A stretch of 64,000 nucleotides of DNA from Myxococcales bacterium (lineage in GTDB: Bacteria; Myxococcota_A; Polyangia; Palsa-1104; JAEUJZ01), in assembly GCA_016794365.1 (NCBI GenBank), contig JAEUKB010000009.1:72355-136354 (forward strand). Direction: 5' to 3'. The notes beneath the pieces were generated by a model. That model had not been told where the DNA came from. It worked only from the letters and a program-made list of their open reading frames with translations, and made no database searches. Every line of letters starts with the position of its first letter. The stretch's first letter is position 1. This document shows positions 44,881-54,467 of this stretch, in pieces. A program made the translations under genes and the position numbers.

Positions 44881-45003
44881 AACGCTCAGGATATCAGAGC
44901 TTTCTGAAGACGGAATTCGTCCTTGATAGACGGTGGCCATCACTCTATGTTCTGGCCGCTTATCCGCCTGTGCCCTGTGGGTCCGAAGAGAGTGGAGTTT
45001 CTG

Positions 45004-46098
45004 ATGCCTGTCACCACGACGAGCCGTTTCCGTTCTGGCGCGCTTGTGCTTGTTCTTCTGCTGGGTGGGCTCGCATGCAATCCGTTCGAGCGACGCAGTG
45101 GTTCCTATAGTGCGGGGGCCGTCGATCCGATTCGATTTCCCGCGCCGTATCTGGGCGAAGGCGGCGATCCCAAGCGTCCCGGCAGTGGTCGGTTTCAATA
45201 CGTGACGGCGTATGCACGCGGACTGACCGTCGCATACTATCCGCTGCGTCTTACCGGCGAGCAGGCCAAAGCCAGCGATCCGCTCGATCTGTCGAAGCTG
45301 TCGCTGCCGCTTGGGTATCACTTTGATCCGATGCAGACTCCCGATGGACAGGACAGCGCACGCTGCGTGGCTCCGTCGGGATATGTCTATGATCAGGAAG
45401 CTCGTCGCAGAGATGCGCTTCGTCAGGATCGCCAGGGCAACATCTTTACTGCGCTGCCGACGGAAAGTGATCCGCCGGGACAGACCGCTTATGTTCCCGT
45501 GGTCCGTGAGGTTACTGTTTCGTCGCTGAGCAATCGCTGTCAGGACTCCAAGAGCGAAGAGGATCTGATTGGACGCGACGATGTCTCGCTTTCACGGGTG
45601 CCGCCGCCGGAAGGTTCGGTGGGTCTTGCGACGACGGGACGCCCGAGCGGACGCTATCTGTTGTGGATTCTGATCGATCCAGCCGCAGAGGTTCTGTTTC
45701 CTGACGGAATGCTCGATAAAACGACGCAGCTTGGGCCGCAGCGCTTTGGCTGGTTCAATCAGTATTTGACCGGCTATCTCGACGGAGGTGTGATTCCGAT
45801 TGCGCCGCTGTCGCCGCCGGGAACAACTCGCATGGCGACGCAGCGAATTCTGTTTCCGGTGCGCGTGTGGGATTCCTCGTCGGGTCAAGTGGTTCCGGGG
45901 TCGCTCGGAATGGGCTTTGACCTACTGGAATTTCGTCGCGGAGAGACGGGTTATTCGCCGATCTGTCAGGTCTTTTCCTTCGAGCCTCACGATCCAACCC
46001 TGGGCTTTGAAAAGTCGATCGCGGAAGTGGATCCACTTCGCATCACCGACACCGGAGAAGTCGTGTACTGCCCGCAACCTTCCGCAGCGTCTCGGTAA
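45004..46098 (+). CDS. Lipoprotein paired with a TonB-dependent receptor
   Basis: 364 aa from ATG 45004 (GGAG 6 nt upstream); earlier in-frame starts would overlap the divergent WD40 gene region. Signal ends LLLGGLACNPF, a clear lipobox. Mature part is beta-rich and polar, with no known motif. The TonB receptor gene begins 5 nt after its stop, so they are one operon; surface lipoproteins paired with TonB receptors often help capture a nutrient, as in SusD/SusC or LbpB/LbpA pairs. This one is unrelated by eye to SusD. Confidence 0.7.
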   Translation: MPVTTTSRFRSGALVLVLLLGGLACNPFERRSGSYSAGAVDPIRFPAPYLGEGGDPKRPGSGRFQYVTAYARGLTVAYYPLRLTGEQAKASDPLDLSKLSLPLGYHFDPMQTPDGQDSARCVAPSGYVYDQEARRRDALRQDRQGNIFTALPTESDPPGQTAYVPVVREVTVSSLSNRCQDSKSEEDLIGRDDVSLSRVPPPEGSVGLATTGRPSGRYLLWILIDPAAEVLFPDGMLDKTTQLGPQRFGWFNQYLTGYLDGGVIPIAPLSPPGTTRMATQRILFPVRVWDSSSGQVVPGSLGMGFDLLEFRRGETGYSPICQVFSFEPHDPTLGFEKSIAEVDPLRITDTGEVVYCPQPSAASR

Positions 46099-46103
46099 CC
46101 ATC

Positions 46104-48902
46104 ATGCGCAGAGCACTTTCCCTGTGGTTTGTCCCGCTGGCTGTTGTGGTTCCGCTGTCTGCGTCCGCCGTCGGTGAACAAGATGGTCGTCTGTACGGAG
46201 TGGTGACGGACAAGGCTTCATCCGCTCCGCTGCCGGGCGCACGCATCACGGTCAGCAGCAAGCGCTTGATTGGCGGACCGCGACGGGTTCTGACCGACGA
46301 GGATGGCAGTTATCAGGTTGGATCGCTACCGCCCGGTTCCTACGATGTCGAGCTGTCGTATGAAGGGGCCAGACCGCTGCGTCGCAAGGTGGTCATCCGT
46401 CAAGGCGAGTCATTTCCGCTGAGCATTGCCTGGAGCATTGAAGAGCTGAGCGAATCGACCAAGGTCATCGTCGAAGAGCGCAAGATGACGCGGCCTGATA
46501 CGACCCAAACGGGAACCGTGCTGTCCGCCGATCAGCAGGCGCGGATTGCGACCTCGCGACGGTATCAAGACATCGTGCAGCAAGTCGCCGGTGTGTCGGG
46601 TGGTGGCAATCCCAACATCAAGGGCGCGATGGATTCCCACAATCGCTACTTGGTGGACGGACTCGACATCACGGATCCGGTGACCAATACCTTTTCCGCC
46701 AACATCAACTTCGACTCGGTGGAATCGATCGAGGTCATGACAGGCGGTGCCGAGGCACAGTACAACTCGCTTGGCGGCACCATCAACCTGGTTACGACGG
46801 CGGGCAGCAACGAGTGGAAGATCAACGCATCGCAGTTTGTGAATCACCAAGCGCTGTCTGTGGGTCAGCAGTTTGGTACGCAGGTCTATCAAGGGAGTCG
46901 TCCGTTTCTGCGGATCGCGCGGCCGCCACAGTCTACGTATCAGACGACGGTGAACGTCGGTGGACCGATCGTCAAAAACAAGCTGTGGGTCAATCTGTCG
47001 TTTGAATATCTGCGAAGGGAGTCCTCCCAACCGATTGGTCCTACGTTAGGAGTCCAGTCCCCTTCTCTGTTGTCGGATCGATTCCTAACCAGGCTGAAGC
47101 TGACTTATTCACCGTCGGCGAAACATCGCTTGACGCTGTCTGTGTCGGCAGATCCGGCCTCCTTTCAGAACATCAACCAAGACAACCTGCGCTTGGGAGT
47201 CGCGGAAGATTATCAGCGCCAAGGTGGTGTCTTTTCGATCGTGCAGTGGGACTATTTCCACAGCGAAAAGGTGAACACCAACCTGCAAGTCGGATTCCAG
47301 TACTCGACGGTAGATGTCGGTCCACAGGGCTACTTTGGATCGGTGGATTCCTCTTCCTATCGCGGCATGGGACGCTTTTCTGCGGCCAACGATATCTACG
47401 ATCCAGATCGTCCCCAGCACTACAACGGAGACGATGGAACCTACTGGTATCAGGGCGGCTCTGTGACGTTTGATAAGCGCTATACGTTTCAGTTTGATCC
47501 GTCGGTATCGGTGCGTGGAAAGTGGCTCGGACGACATGAAGCAAAGTTCGGAATCCAGTCGCGCGTGATCTATCACTCCTTTGATCAGTCCGTTCCGGGC
47601 GGAAGCTCGTATAGCGACATCGGAGGCGGACCCGGAGAGCGCGGTCTGTGTCTTCCAGAGATCGGACAGACCCAAGGCTGTAACCTGCGCACGGACTCTC
47701 CGGCATTTTCCAATGCCCAGGTCGGATTTTCCGTCGGTGCATTTGCGCAAGATCGCTGGCAGATCACGTCCTTTTTGCGCATCAATCCGGGCTTCCGTTT
47801 CGACTACGGACGCACGCAAAACAGCCTGGGACAAGAGGTCAGCAGTCTGTTTGGTTTCGGTCCGCGCATCGGAGTCCTTCTGGATCTGACGCAAGACGGA
47901 AAGACCCTGTTTACCGCGTACTACGGAAGATCGAATGAAGTGCTGTCTCTGCTGGCGGCTGCGTATGCGGACATCACACCGACTTCCACGACGCTGCGCT
48001 GGGATGCGGACAAGAAAGACTTTGTGCCGCTGCGAACGTCCGGTGGCGCAGAAGGATTCAAGCTGGATCCACGCGGAAACACACCACATACCGATGAAGT
48101 GACGCTGTCTCTGCGCAGAGAGATCCTAGAAAACTCTGTCGCGAGCGTGGACTACACCTACAAAAAGGTCAGCAACATCTGGGACAGCATCGAAGTCAAC
48201 CAGATCTGGGATCCGACCGGAACGCGCGTCATCGATCACGTCGATGGAATTTCTCGTCAGATCTTTCAGTATTCCCGACCCGATGAAAACTGGCGTACCT
48301 ATCACGGAATCGACTTCATCTTCGAGTCTCGACCGCGTCAGGAATGGGATCTGGCACTGGCCTACACGCTGTCCTTTTTGTACGGACCCGGAGCAGAGCA
48401 GTTTGCCCAGGTGTCTGGGAGTCAAGCGCTGGGACAATATTACAACCCCAGGATGACTCTTTTTTACGATGGCTTCTTGCCTGAAGACCGTCGCCACAAC
48501 CTGAAGCTGCGCGCATCGTATAGCTACAAAGGATTTCTGGCCGGAGCCTTCCTAAACTTCCAAAGCGGAGCCCCGCGAACGAAGCGCTTCTTCAACCAAA
48601 ACGAAGGCGACTACACCAATCGCAGATCGCCGAGCGGAACGGATCCGGGACAAAATCCGAACGATGTCTCTGCGATTGCAGAAGTACGAACACCGTCGGT
48701 GCTGACCACGGATCTGCGCATCGCGTACGATCTTTACTCTCTGCTTCAGAAAGTGCATCTACAGATCAGCGCGGATCTGTTCAATGTCTTTAACTTGGAT
48801 GCTCCGACCGAGATCGAAGTGCGCGATGTGCCAAGCTACGGTCAGGTTCGCGCGCGTCAGCAGCCACTGCGACTTCAGCTTGGCATTCAGCTTTCGTACT
48901 AA
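46104..48902 (+). CDS. TonB-dependent receptor with N-terminal carboxypeptidase-regulatory-like domain
   Basis: 932 aa. Signal peptide (MRRALSLWFVPLAVVVPLSA), then a CarboxypepD_reg/SpaA-like Ig domain (RLYGVVTDKASSAPLPGARITVSS, GSYQVGSLPPGSYDVELSY). The plug domain (about 130-240) contains RRYQDIVQQVAGVSGGG, NRYLVDGLDITDP, VESIEVMTGGAEAQYNSLGG. The remainder is an outer-membrane beta-barrel rich in aromatic strands, ending with LRLQLGIQLSY and a terminal aromatic. It imports a ligand using TonB/ExbBD energy; substrate unknown. It is the second gene after the lipoprotein. Confidence 0.9.
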   Translation: MRRALSLWFVPLAVVVPLSASAVGEQDGRLYGVVTDKASSAPLPGARITVSSKRLIGGPRRVLTDEDGSYQVGSLPPGSYDVELSYEGARPLRRKVVIRQGESFPLSIAWSIEELSESTKVIVEERKMTRPDTTQTGTVLSADQQARIATSRRYQDIVQQVAGVSGGGNPNIKGAMDSHNRYLVDGLDITDPVTNTFSANINFDSVESIEVMTGGAEAQYNSLGGTINLVTTAGSNEWKINASQFVNHQALSVGQQFGTQVYQGSRPFLRIARPPQSTYQTTVNVGGPIVKNKLWVNLSFEYLRRESSQPIGPTLGVQSPSLLSDRFLTRLKLTYSPSAKHRLTLSVSADPASFQNINQDNLRLGVAEDYQRQGGVFSIVQWDYFHSEKVNTNLQVGFQYSTVDVGPQGYFGSVDSSSYRGMGRFSAANDIYDPDRPQHYNGDDGTYWYQGGSVTFDKRYTFQFDPSVSVRGKWLGRHEAKFGIQSRVIYHSFDQSVPGGSSYSDIGGGPGERGLCLPEIGQTQGCNLRTDSPAFSNAQVGFSVGAFAQDRWQITSFLRINPGFRFDYGRTQNSLGQEVSSLFGFGPRIGVLLDLTQDGKTLFTAYYGRSNEVLSLLAAAYADITPTSTTLRWDADKKDFVPLRTSGGAEGFKLDPRGNTPHTDEVTLSLRREILENSVASVDYTYKKVSNIWDSIEVNQIWDPTGTRVIDHVDGISRQIFQYSRPDENWRTYHGIDFIFESRPRQEWDLALAYTLSFLYGPGAEQFAQVSGSQALGQYYNPRMTLFYDGFLPEDRRHNLKLRASYSYKGFLAGAFLNFQSGAPRTKRFFNQNEGDYTNRRSPSGTDPGQNPNDVSAIAEVRTPSVLTTDLRIAYDLYSLLQKVHLQISADLFNVFNLDAPTEIEVRDVPSYGQVRARQQPLRLQLGIQLSY

Positions 48903-48930
48903 GCGCAGCCTGCGCAGCTGCACTGCATGT

Positions 48931-49368
48931 TCATTCCGTTGCGTCATCTACGATCGTCAGCAGCGCTTCCCAAGGGAGTGTGGCACAGCGACGGCGGGAT
49001 GGATGTTCTCGGACTCCGCAGAGCGCGATCAGATCGCCGATTCCTTCCGGTGTCTGGGATGCTGGATCCGCCTGTAGGAATGTCAGCAGCGTGTGACCCA
49101 GTGCGCGCACCGCTTCAAGCGACTGGCCCCGAACAGAGAGCGTGAGCAGCGACGCGGAAGCACGACACAGTGCGCAGCCATAGCCGTCAAAGTGACACGC
49201 AGCGATCGTGTCCTGATCGATGCGTACAGCGATCGTCACTTCATCACCACAGAGCGGATTGACCAAGCGAACCTGCTGCGTCGCGTCGGGAAGTGGACCA
49301 AAGTGATGTGGCTTGCGATGGTGCGTCAGGATCACTTCCTGATACAGCTTGGCCAGTGCTTCGTTCAT
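48931..49368 (-). CDS. sufU: SufU-type iron-sulfur scaffold / sulfur-transfer protein
   Basis: 145 aa; start at 49368 overlaps the sufS stop (ATGA). NPLCGDEVTI, GYGCALCRASASLL and REHPSRRRCATLPW supply the three conserved Cys (and an Asp) of SufU, which receives sulfur from SufS via zinc. The insertion between the second and third Cys is typical of SufU rather than IscU. No sufBCD genes are near, so the partners lie elsewhere. Confidence 0.9.
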   Translation of the reverse strand: MNEALAKLYQEVILTHHRKPHHFGPLPDATQQVRLVNPLCGDEVTIAVRIDQDTIAACHFDGYGCALCRASASLLTLSVRGQSLEAVRALGHTLLTFLQADPASQTPEGIGDLIALCGVREHPSRRRCATLPWEALLTIVDDATE

Positions 49369-50606
49369 CGGAACAGCGCTCCGATCCGAACCAGCGCGCT
49401 GCACAGCGTCTCGATTTCTTCGATTGTGTTTACAAAAGACAGAGAGACTCGCACGCTGCCACGGACTCCCATCGCGGCAAACAGGGGCTCTGCACAGTGC
49501 AGTCCTGCGCGCACTGCAATGCCTTCTGCGGCCAGTGCGGTCGCGACATCGTGAGGATGTACTCCGTCGAGAACAAACGAGATCACTGGCACTCCCGGTC
49601 CTTCTGGACCGATCAGTCGCAGACCGGGAACCTGACGCAGCCTGGCTCGTGTCTCTGTCCGTAGGATTTCTTCCTGCGCGGCGATCACAGACAGACCGAT
49701 TCCTTGCAGATACTCGACGGCGGCACCCAGCGCGATCACTTCCGCAACGGCTGGTGTTCCTGCTTCAAAGCGATGAGGAATCGACTGATGATCGCTCTCT
49801 GTCTCGCGGACCGATAGCACCATGCCACCGCCGGTCTGCCATGCCGGAAGCGTCCGCAGAAGTGCTGCGCGTCCCCACAAGATTCCGACTCCAAACGGTC
49901 CCAGCATCTTGTGTGCGGAAAAACAGTAGAAGTCACAGCCCAGCTCGCGAACGGACACAGGAAGGTGCGCAGTCGCTTGGGCTCCGTCGATGATCGTGAT
50001 GGTTCCGTGCTGCTTGGCGAGCTGACAGATGCTGCGTACGTCGATCAGCTCGCCGGTCACATTCGATGCGTGCGTACAGGCCAGCAGCTTGGTCTTTGTG
50101 CTGAGCTTTTGCGCGATCGCGTGCGGAGACAGCCTTCCGTGTTCATCGACCTGCGCGACCACCAGCTTGGCACCGCGTGAGCGCGCCAGCTCCTGCCACG
50201 GAAGGAAGTTGCTGTGATGTTCAAGCTGCGTCACCAGCACTTCATCGCCGGGCTGCACAACGCACTGTCCCAAGCTGTACGCGAGCAGGTTCATCGATTC
50301 GGTTGTGCCTTTGGTAAACACCACCGACTGCGAATCGGGCGCATCGATCAGCGCAGCGATCTGACGACGAACCCCTTCAAAGTCGCGCGTCGCTGCTTCG
50401 CTCTGCGCATACACTCCACGATGGACGTTGGCACAGCGCTCGATGTACGCCGACATCAGCCGATCGAGCACCACCTGCGGCTTTTGGCTCGTCGCTGCGT
50501 GATCCAGATAGATCAGCGGCCTTCTGTCGCCACTGTGGGCCGCATGGTGTGAAAGGGCCGGAAAGTCTGCGCGTCGAGCGTAGAAGTCGAGCGGCGCTGC
50601 GATCAT
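49365..50606 (-). CDS. sufS: SufS-type cysteine desulfurase
   Basis: 413 aa from ATG 50606; a GTG 18 codons earlier is possible but no ribosome binding site favours either. PLP enzyme motifs: YLDHAATSQKP, TKGTTESMNLLAYS, LEHHSNFLPW, the Schiff-base lysine in CFSAHKMLGPFG and the active-site Cys in RAGLHCAEPL. It releases sulfur from cysteine for Fe-S assembly and passes it to the coupled SufU. Confidence 0.93.
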   Translation of the reverse strand: MIAAPLDFYARRADFPALSHHAAHSGDRRPLIYLDHAATSQKPQVVLDRLMSAYIERCANVHRGVYAQSEAATRDFEGVRRQIAALIDAPDSQSVVFTKGTTESMNLLAYSLGQCVVQPGDEVLVTQLEHHSNFLPWQELARSRGAKLVVAQVDEHGRLSPHAIAQKLSTKTKLLACTHASNVTGELIDVRSICQLAKQHGTITIIDGAQATAHLPVSVRELGCDFYCFSAHKMLGPFGVGILWGRAALLRTLPAWQTGGGMVLSVRETESDHQSIPHRFEAGTPAVAEVIALGAAVEYLQGIGLSVIAAQEEILRTETRARLRQVPGLRLIGPEGPGVPVISFVLDGVHPHDVATALAAEGIAVRAGLHCAEPLFAAMGVRGSVRVSLSFVNTIEEIETLCSALVRIGALFR

Positions 50607-50707
50607 GGCGCGCACTATCGCACGAAAGGGATGCGGTGCGATTCGGTCGGTGATGGACACGCATGCGAGCGATTGCCTAAGCTGCGCCTCTGCGAGGACA
50701 GCCCGTC

Positions 50708-51727
50708 ATGCCACACGAGTCCGCTCCGCTTCTGTCGGTAGGTCTTTCTTGGTGTCAGTCCGGTCACCGTGTCGCGATTGCCACCGTCGTCAAAACCTGG
50801 GGATCGTCACCTCGGCAGGCGGGCAGCTTGCTCGTGATCTGCGACAGCGGCGACTTCGTCGGATCGGTGTCGGGTGGCTGCATCGAAGGCGCCGTGATTG
50901 CCGCTGCCCAAAAGACCATGTCCGACGGAGTTTCACAGCTTCTGTCGTTCGGTGTCACCCAAGACATGGCGTGGGAAGTCGGTCTGGCTTGTGGGGGCCG
51001 CGTCGAAGTCTGGGTCGAGCGCGCCGATCCCGAGCAGCTTCAGCGTCTCGTCACTGCGCTTGCGCGACGACAGCCTCTTGTGGTGGTGACTTCACTGGCA
51101 ACGGGTCAGCAACAGGTGCTGGATCATCCTGATCAAGCCGCGTCGATGGCATCGATTCCTGCGACGCTGGCGAGCGCGTGTCGGGACGCGTTTGCGCGCG
51201 ATGCTGCATCCGATGTCGAGCTTTCCGACGGACAACGCTTCTTTTTGTGGCCACTTTTGCCTGCGCTGCGACTGCTCATCGTCGGAGCCGTTCATACCGC
51301 GCAGCCGCTCTCTCAGATGGCGATGCAGTGCGATCTCGACGTGACGGTCATCGATCCACGCACGGCGTTTGCGACAGAGTCACGCTTTCCGTCGGTGACG
51401 CTCTGCAAAGAGTGGCCCGAGCCCGCGCTGGAGCGACTTGGACTTGATCGTCGGACCGCGCTGGTGACGCTGACGCACGATCCCAAGCTGGATGAGCCGC
51501 CGCTGGCCATCGCACTGCGCAGCGAGGCGTTTTATATCGGTGCGCTCGGCAGCGGAAAGACCCACGCGACGCGGCTTCAGCGGCTTCGTGAGCAGGGCTT
51601 TTCCGACGATTCGCTTTCGCGCATTCAGGGTCCGATTGGGCTGCGGATCGGTGCGCGCTCTCCGGCGGAGATTGCGGTGTCCATCCTGGCGCAGCTTATC
51701 TCTGTGCTTCGTCGAGAGTGCCCATGA
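50708..51727 (+). CDS. xdhC: XdhC/CoxI family protein
   Basis: 339 aa. N-terminal XdhC_CoxI domain: VVKTWGSSPRQAGSLLVI, GSVSGGCIEGAVI; C-terminal Rossmann domain: LLIVGAVHTAQPLSQMA, TVIDPRTAF, and YIGALGSGKTHATRLQRLREQGF. XdhC inserts or sulfurates Moco for xanthine dehydrogenase-type molybdenum hydroxylases. The stop overlaps the downstream fusion gene (ATGA). No molybdenum hydroxylase is encoded in the window. Confidence 0.9.
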   Translation: MPHESAPLLSVGLSWCQSGHRVAIATVVKTWGSSPRQAGSLLVICDSGDFVGSVSGGCIEGAVIAAAQKTMSDGVSQLLSFGVTQDMAWEVGLACGGRVEVWVERADPEQLQRLVTALARRQPLVVVTSLATGQQQVLDHPDQAASMASIPATLASACRDAFARDAASDVELSDGQRFFLWPLLPALRLLIVGAVHTAQPLSQMAMQCDLDVTVIDPRTAFATESRFPSVTLCKEWPEPALERLGLDRRTALVTLTHDPKLDEPPLAIALRSEAFYIGALGSGKTHATRLQRLREQGFSDDSLSRIQGPIGLRIGARSPAEIAVSILAQLISVLRRECP

Positions 51728-53337
51728 AGTTCGGTCAGCTTGCGACCGCCGAAGGGCTGATCCTGGCGCACACGCTGCGTCTGTCCGGCAACCAGGTGTT
51801 CAAAAAAGGCCGACGACTGAGCGATCTCGATGTAGCGGCGCTGCGCGGTGACGGACATCAGACGGTGTGGGCTGCGCAGCTAGATGCGGGCGATCGCGAC
51901 GAAGATGAAGCCGCAGCGATGCTGGCTGATTCGGTGCGCGGGGCTGGGGTTCGCGTCGCGGAGGCTGCCACCGGGCGCTGCAACCTGTTTGCCGAGCACG
52001 CGGGGCTTTTGTGGATCGATGTCGAGCGTGCGCGTGCGCTCAATCACCTGTCGCCGGATCTGACGCTGGCGACGCTGCCGCTGTATTCGGTGGTGCGGCC
52101 CGATGACATGGTGGCGACGATCAAGATCATTCCGTTTGCGGTTCCGTCGGAGCTGCTTTCGTCAGCGTGTGGCATTGCTCAAGTGGCAGCGATGCAGCAA
52201 CTGATTCGGATCCTACCGTTTGTGCCGCGTCGGATTGGCTTGATTCTGACGACGACACCGGGCTTGCCCGATGCGCTGCTCGATCGCGCGGCAGCGGCGC
52301 AGCGCGTTCGTGCAGATCGCTTGGGAAGCGTCATCAGCGACGAAAGACGGACCAAGCACTGCGAGTCCTCGATCGCGGAAGCACTGGCTGCGCTCTGTGC
52401 GACGGGCTGTTCGCTGGTCTTGATCTTGGGTGCGTCGGCGATCGTCGATCGTCGCGATGTCATTCCGTCGGCGATCGAGCAGCTCGGCGGCGAGATCATT
52501 CACCTGGGCATGCCGGTCGATCCGGGCAACTTGCTGCTGATCGGACGAATCGGTCAGATGAGCGTGCTCGGTGTGCCGGGCTGTGCGCGATCGCTGCGAC
52601 GGTCCGGTTTTGACTTCGTGCTGGAACGGCTGTGTGCCGGGCTGACGGTGAGCCGCGCGGATGTGATGGATCTGGGCGTCGGTGGGCTGCTGCACGAAGG
52701 TCCGTGGCGTCCGACGCCGCGTGCGCAGCCGGTGCTTCCGCCTCAGGTTGCGGCGGTGGTGCTGGCGGCGGGACGGTCGCAGCGAATGGGCGAGCGCAAC
52801 AAGCTGCTCGAAGTGCTCGACGGAAAGCCGCTGGTCTGTCACACCGTCGATGAGCTGCTTGCGACCGGCGTTCGTCCGATCGTGGTGGTGACCGGGCATC
52901 AGTCCGAACAAGTCCGTGCAGCGCTCAGTGGGCGACGGGTGGTGTTTGCGGACAATCCATGTTTTGCGGAAGGTCTTAGCTCGTCGCTGCGTGTCGGACT
53001 GACGCAGCTAGATAGCAGCACTGATGGCGCGCTGATCTGCCTCGGGGACATGCCCAAGATTCGACGCGAGCACATCGAGTCACTGCTCGCGGCGTTTGAT
53101 CCCAGCGACGGTCGCGAGATCATCGTTCCGACGTTTGCAGGCCATCGCGGCAATCCGGTGCTGTGGGCGGCGCGCTTCTTTCCGATGATGAAAGAGCTGT
53201 CGGGAGACGCTGGCGCTCGGGCTTTACAGCAGCGCTTTGTCGATCGCTTGTGTCTTCTGCCCATGCGCGACGATGCTGTGACGGTGGATGTTGATACCAA
53301 AGAGGCGCTGGAATCGCTGCGCAGCGTCGGAACGTAG
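51724..53337 (+). CDS. Molybdopterin-binding (MoeA/CinA-like) domain fused to MobA-like nucleotidyltransferase
   Basis: 537 aa from ATG 51724. Residues about 1-340 resemble a MoeA/CinA-type molybdopterin-binding domain (EGLILAHTLRLSGN, VLILGASAIVDRRDV, GRIGQMSVLGVPGCARS). From about 345 is a MobA/MocA nucleotidyltransferase: VVLAAGRSQRMGERNKLLEVLDG, DNPCFAEGLSSSLRVGL and CLGDMPKI. This predicts CMP or GMP transfer to Moco (MocA-type) in the same polypeptide that binds the pterin. Coupled to xdhC by a 4-nt overlap, supporting a role in maturing a molybdenum hydroxylase. Confidence 0.82.
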   Translation: MKFGQLATAEGLILAHTLRLSGNQVFKKGRRLSDLDVAALRGDGHQTVWAAQLDAGDRDEDEAAAMLADSVRGAGVRVAEAATGRCNLFAEHAGLLWIDVERARALNHLSPDLTLATLPLYSVVRPDDMVATIKIIPFAVPSELLSSACGIAQVAAMQQLIRILPFVPRRIGLILTTTPGLPDALLDRAAAAQRVRADRLGSVISDERRTKHCESSIAEALAALCATGCSLVLILGASAIVDRRDVIPSAIEQLGGEIIHLGMPVDPGNLLLIGRIGQMSVLGVPGCARSLRRSGFDFVLERLCAGLTVSRADVMDLGVGGLLHEGPWRPTPRAQPVLPPQVAAVVLAAGRSQRMGERNKLLEVLDGKPLVCHTVDELLATGVRPIVVVTGHQSEQVRAALSGRRVVFADNPCFAEGLSSSLRVGLTQLDSSTDGALICLGDMPKIRREHIESLLAAFDPSDGREIIVPTFAGHRGNPVLWAARFFPMMKELSGDAGARALQQRFVDRLCLLPMRDDAVTVDVDTKEALESLRSVGT

Positions 53338-53345
53338 CTTGATGA

Positions 53346-53660
53346 TCAGCCGCTCAATCGGACGCCAATGACGCCCAAGATGATGAGAAGGATCGACGCC
53401 AGCTTCGGGATCGAGGTCGCTTCATGGAAAAACACCACGCCCAAGATCACGACGAGCAGCGTGCCCATTCCCGACCAGATCGCATACGCGACGTTGAGCG
53501 GAATCTGTTTGAGCGCCAGCGTCAGCAGACCCAGGCTCGACATGTAGAGCAGAATCATCGCGACGGACGGAACGACGCGCGTAAAGCCGTTCGAGAACTT
53601 CATACAAGTAGTGCCGCAGACCTCAAGGACGATGCCGAAGAACAAAAGGAGCCAGCTCAT
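53346..53660 (-). CDS. Small multidrug resistance (SMR) family transporter
   Basis: 104 aa from ATG 53660; a longer frame upstream adds a non-hydrophobic tail and is less likely. Four TM helices and the essential Glu14 in the first (LLLFFGIVLEVCGTTCMKFSNGF). YAIWSGMGTLLVVILG and FHEATSIPKLASILLIILGVIGVRLSG are typical of EmrE/Gdx/SugE members. Substrate may be quaternary ammonium or guanidinium; the sequence does not decide. Confidence 0.88.
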   Translation of the reverse strand: MSWLLLFFGIVLEVCGTTCMKFSNGFTRVVPSVAMILLYMSSLGLLTLALKQIPLNVAYAIWSGMGTLLVVILGVVFFHEATSIPKLASILLIILGVIGVRLSG

Positions 53661-53848
53661 GGGGCTTGGTTTTACTCCATGTCCGGGAAGGTAGAAGGCT
53701 CTGCGCGTGTGCAAGCGAGTCGAGCGCTGGCCTTTTGGCGGTTTGTGCTGACGGAAATTTGAACCTTTCGATGCGCGGGCTAATGATGCGGACAAAGTTG
53801 TCGCCAAAGCTTCTCCCGAGACTTGCTGCGCCGTCCTCGGCCATCACC

Positions 53849-53878
53849 TTGACACCGCTTGGAACAGACGGGCAGGAT
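53849..53878 (+). promoter_or_regulatory. Candidate promoter of the phc-like operon
   Basis: A consensus TTGACA (53849-53854) and a weak CAGGAT (53873-53878) with an 18-bp spacer, about 24 bp before the first start codon at 53902. The -35 is perfect and the -10 is poor. Confidence 0.3.
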
Positions 53879-53901
53879 CAGAAAGGGCGGTTTGTTGCGT
53901 A

Positions 53902-54465
53902 ATGGCGGTCAGTAACGCATTCCTTACTTCGCACGCAGTCGCAGATCTCATCGGGGTGAGCCCCTCCACGGTGCTGTCGTGGATCGACAAAGGGCTCTTG
54001 CCAGCGTTCCGAACGCCGGGCGGGCATCGGCGCGTAGAGCCAAGCGTCCTCGTCGAGTTTCTGCGCAATCACCAGATGCCGGTTCCGCGATCGCTGCTGC
54101 CGCAAGCACGGCGCATGCTTCTCATCGACGACGATGCGACGTTTTTGCGATCGACCAAGCGGCAGCTCAAGCAAAACTTCCCGGAACTTGATGTCGAGAT
54201 GGCAGAAGGCCCCGTCGAAGGTCTTCTGAAGATCGGTACCGATCGTCCTGATGCGGTGCTGCTCGACGCGATGATGCCGGGAATGGACGGCGTCGAAGTC
54301 TGTCGCCAAATTCGTCAAAACCCCGCCACGTCGGAGATCGCGATCATCGCACTCACGGGTCGCCTCGACGACATGCTTGAATCTGCCTTCAAGAAGGCGG
54401 GGGCCACTGCTTGCCTCCGTAAGCCGCTCGATATCAACCAACTCACGCAGCTTTTGGGGCTTTAG
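53902..54465 (+). CDS. HTH-receiver protein (DNA-binding domain N-terminal, REC C-terminal)
   Basis: 187 aa. Residues about 8-55 form a MerR/excisionase-type HTH (FLTSHAVADLIGVSPSTVLSWIDKG, FRTPGGHRRVEPSVL), like BldC/helix-turn-helix proteins. Residues about 71-187 are a receiver: DDD acidic pocket (MLLIDDDATF), phospho-acceptor Asp122 in LLDAMMPGMDG, Thr in IIALTG, Lys in LRKPLD. The DNA-binding domain precedes the receiver, the reverse of OmpR/NarL types. It ends 2 nt before the methyltransferase gene and is likely the output regulator of the operon. Confidence 0.88.
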   Translation: MAVSNAFLTSHAVADLIGVSPSTVLSWIDKGLLPAFRTPGGHRRVEPSVLVEFLRNHQMPVPRSLLPQARRMLLIDDDATFLRSTKRQLKQNFPELDVEMAEGPVEGLLKIGTDRPDAVLLDAMMPGMDGVEVCRQIRQNPATSEIAIIALTGRLDDMLESAFKKAGATACLRKPLDINQLTQLLGL

Positions 54466-54467
54466 AA

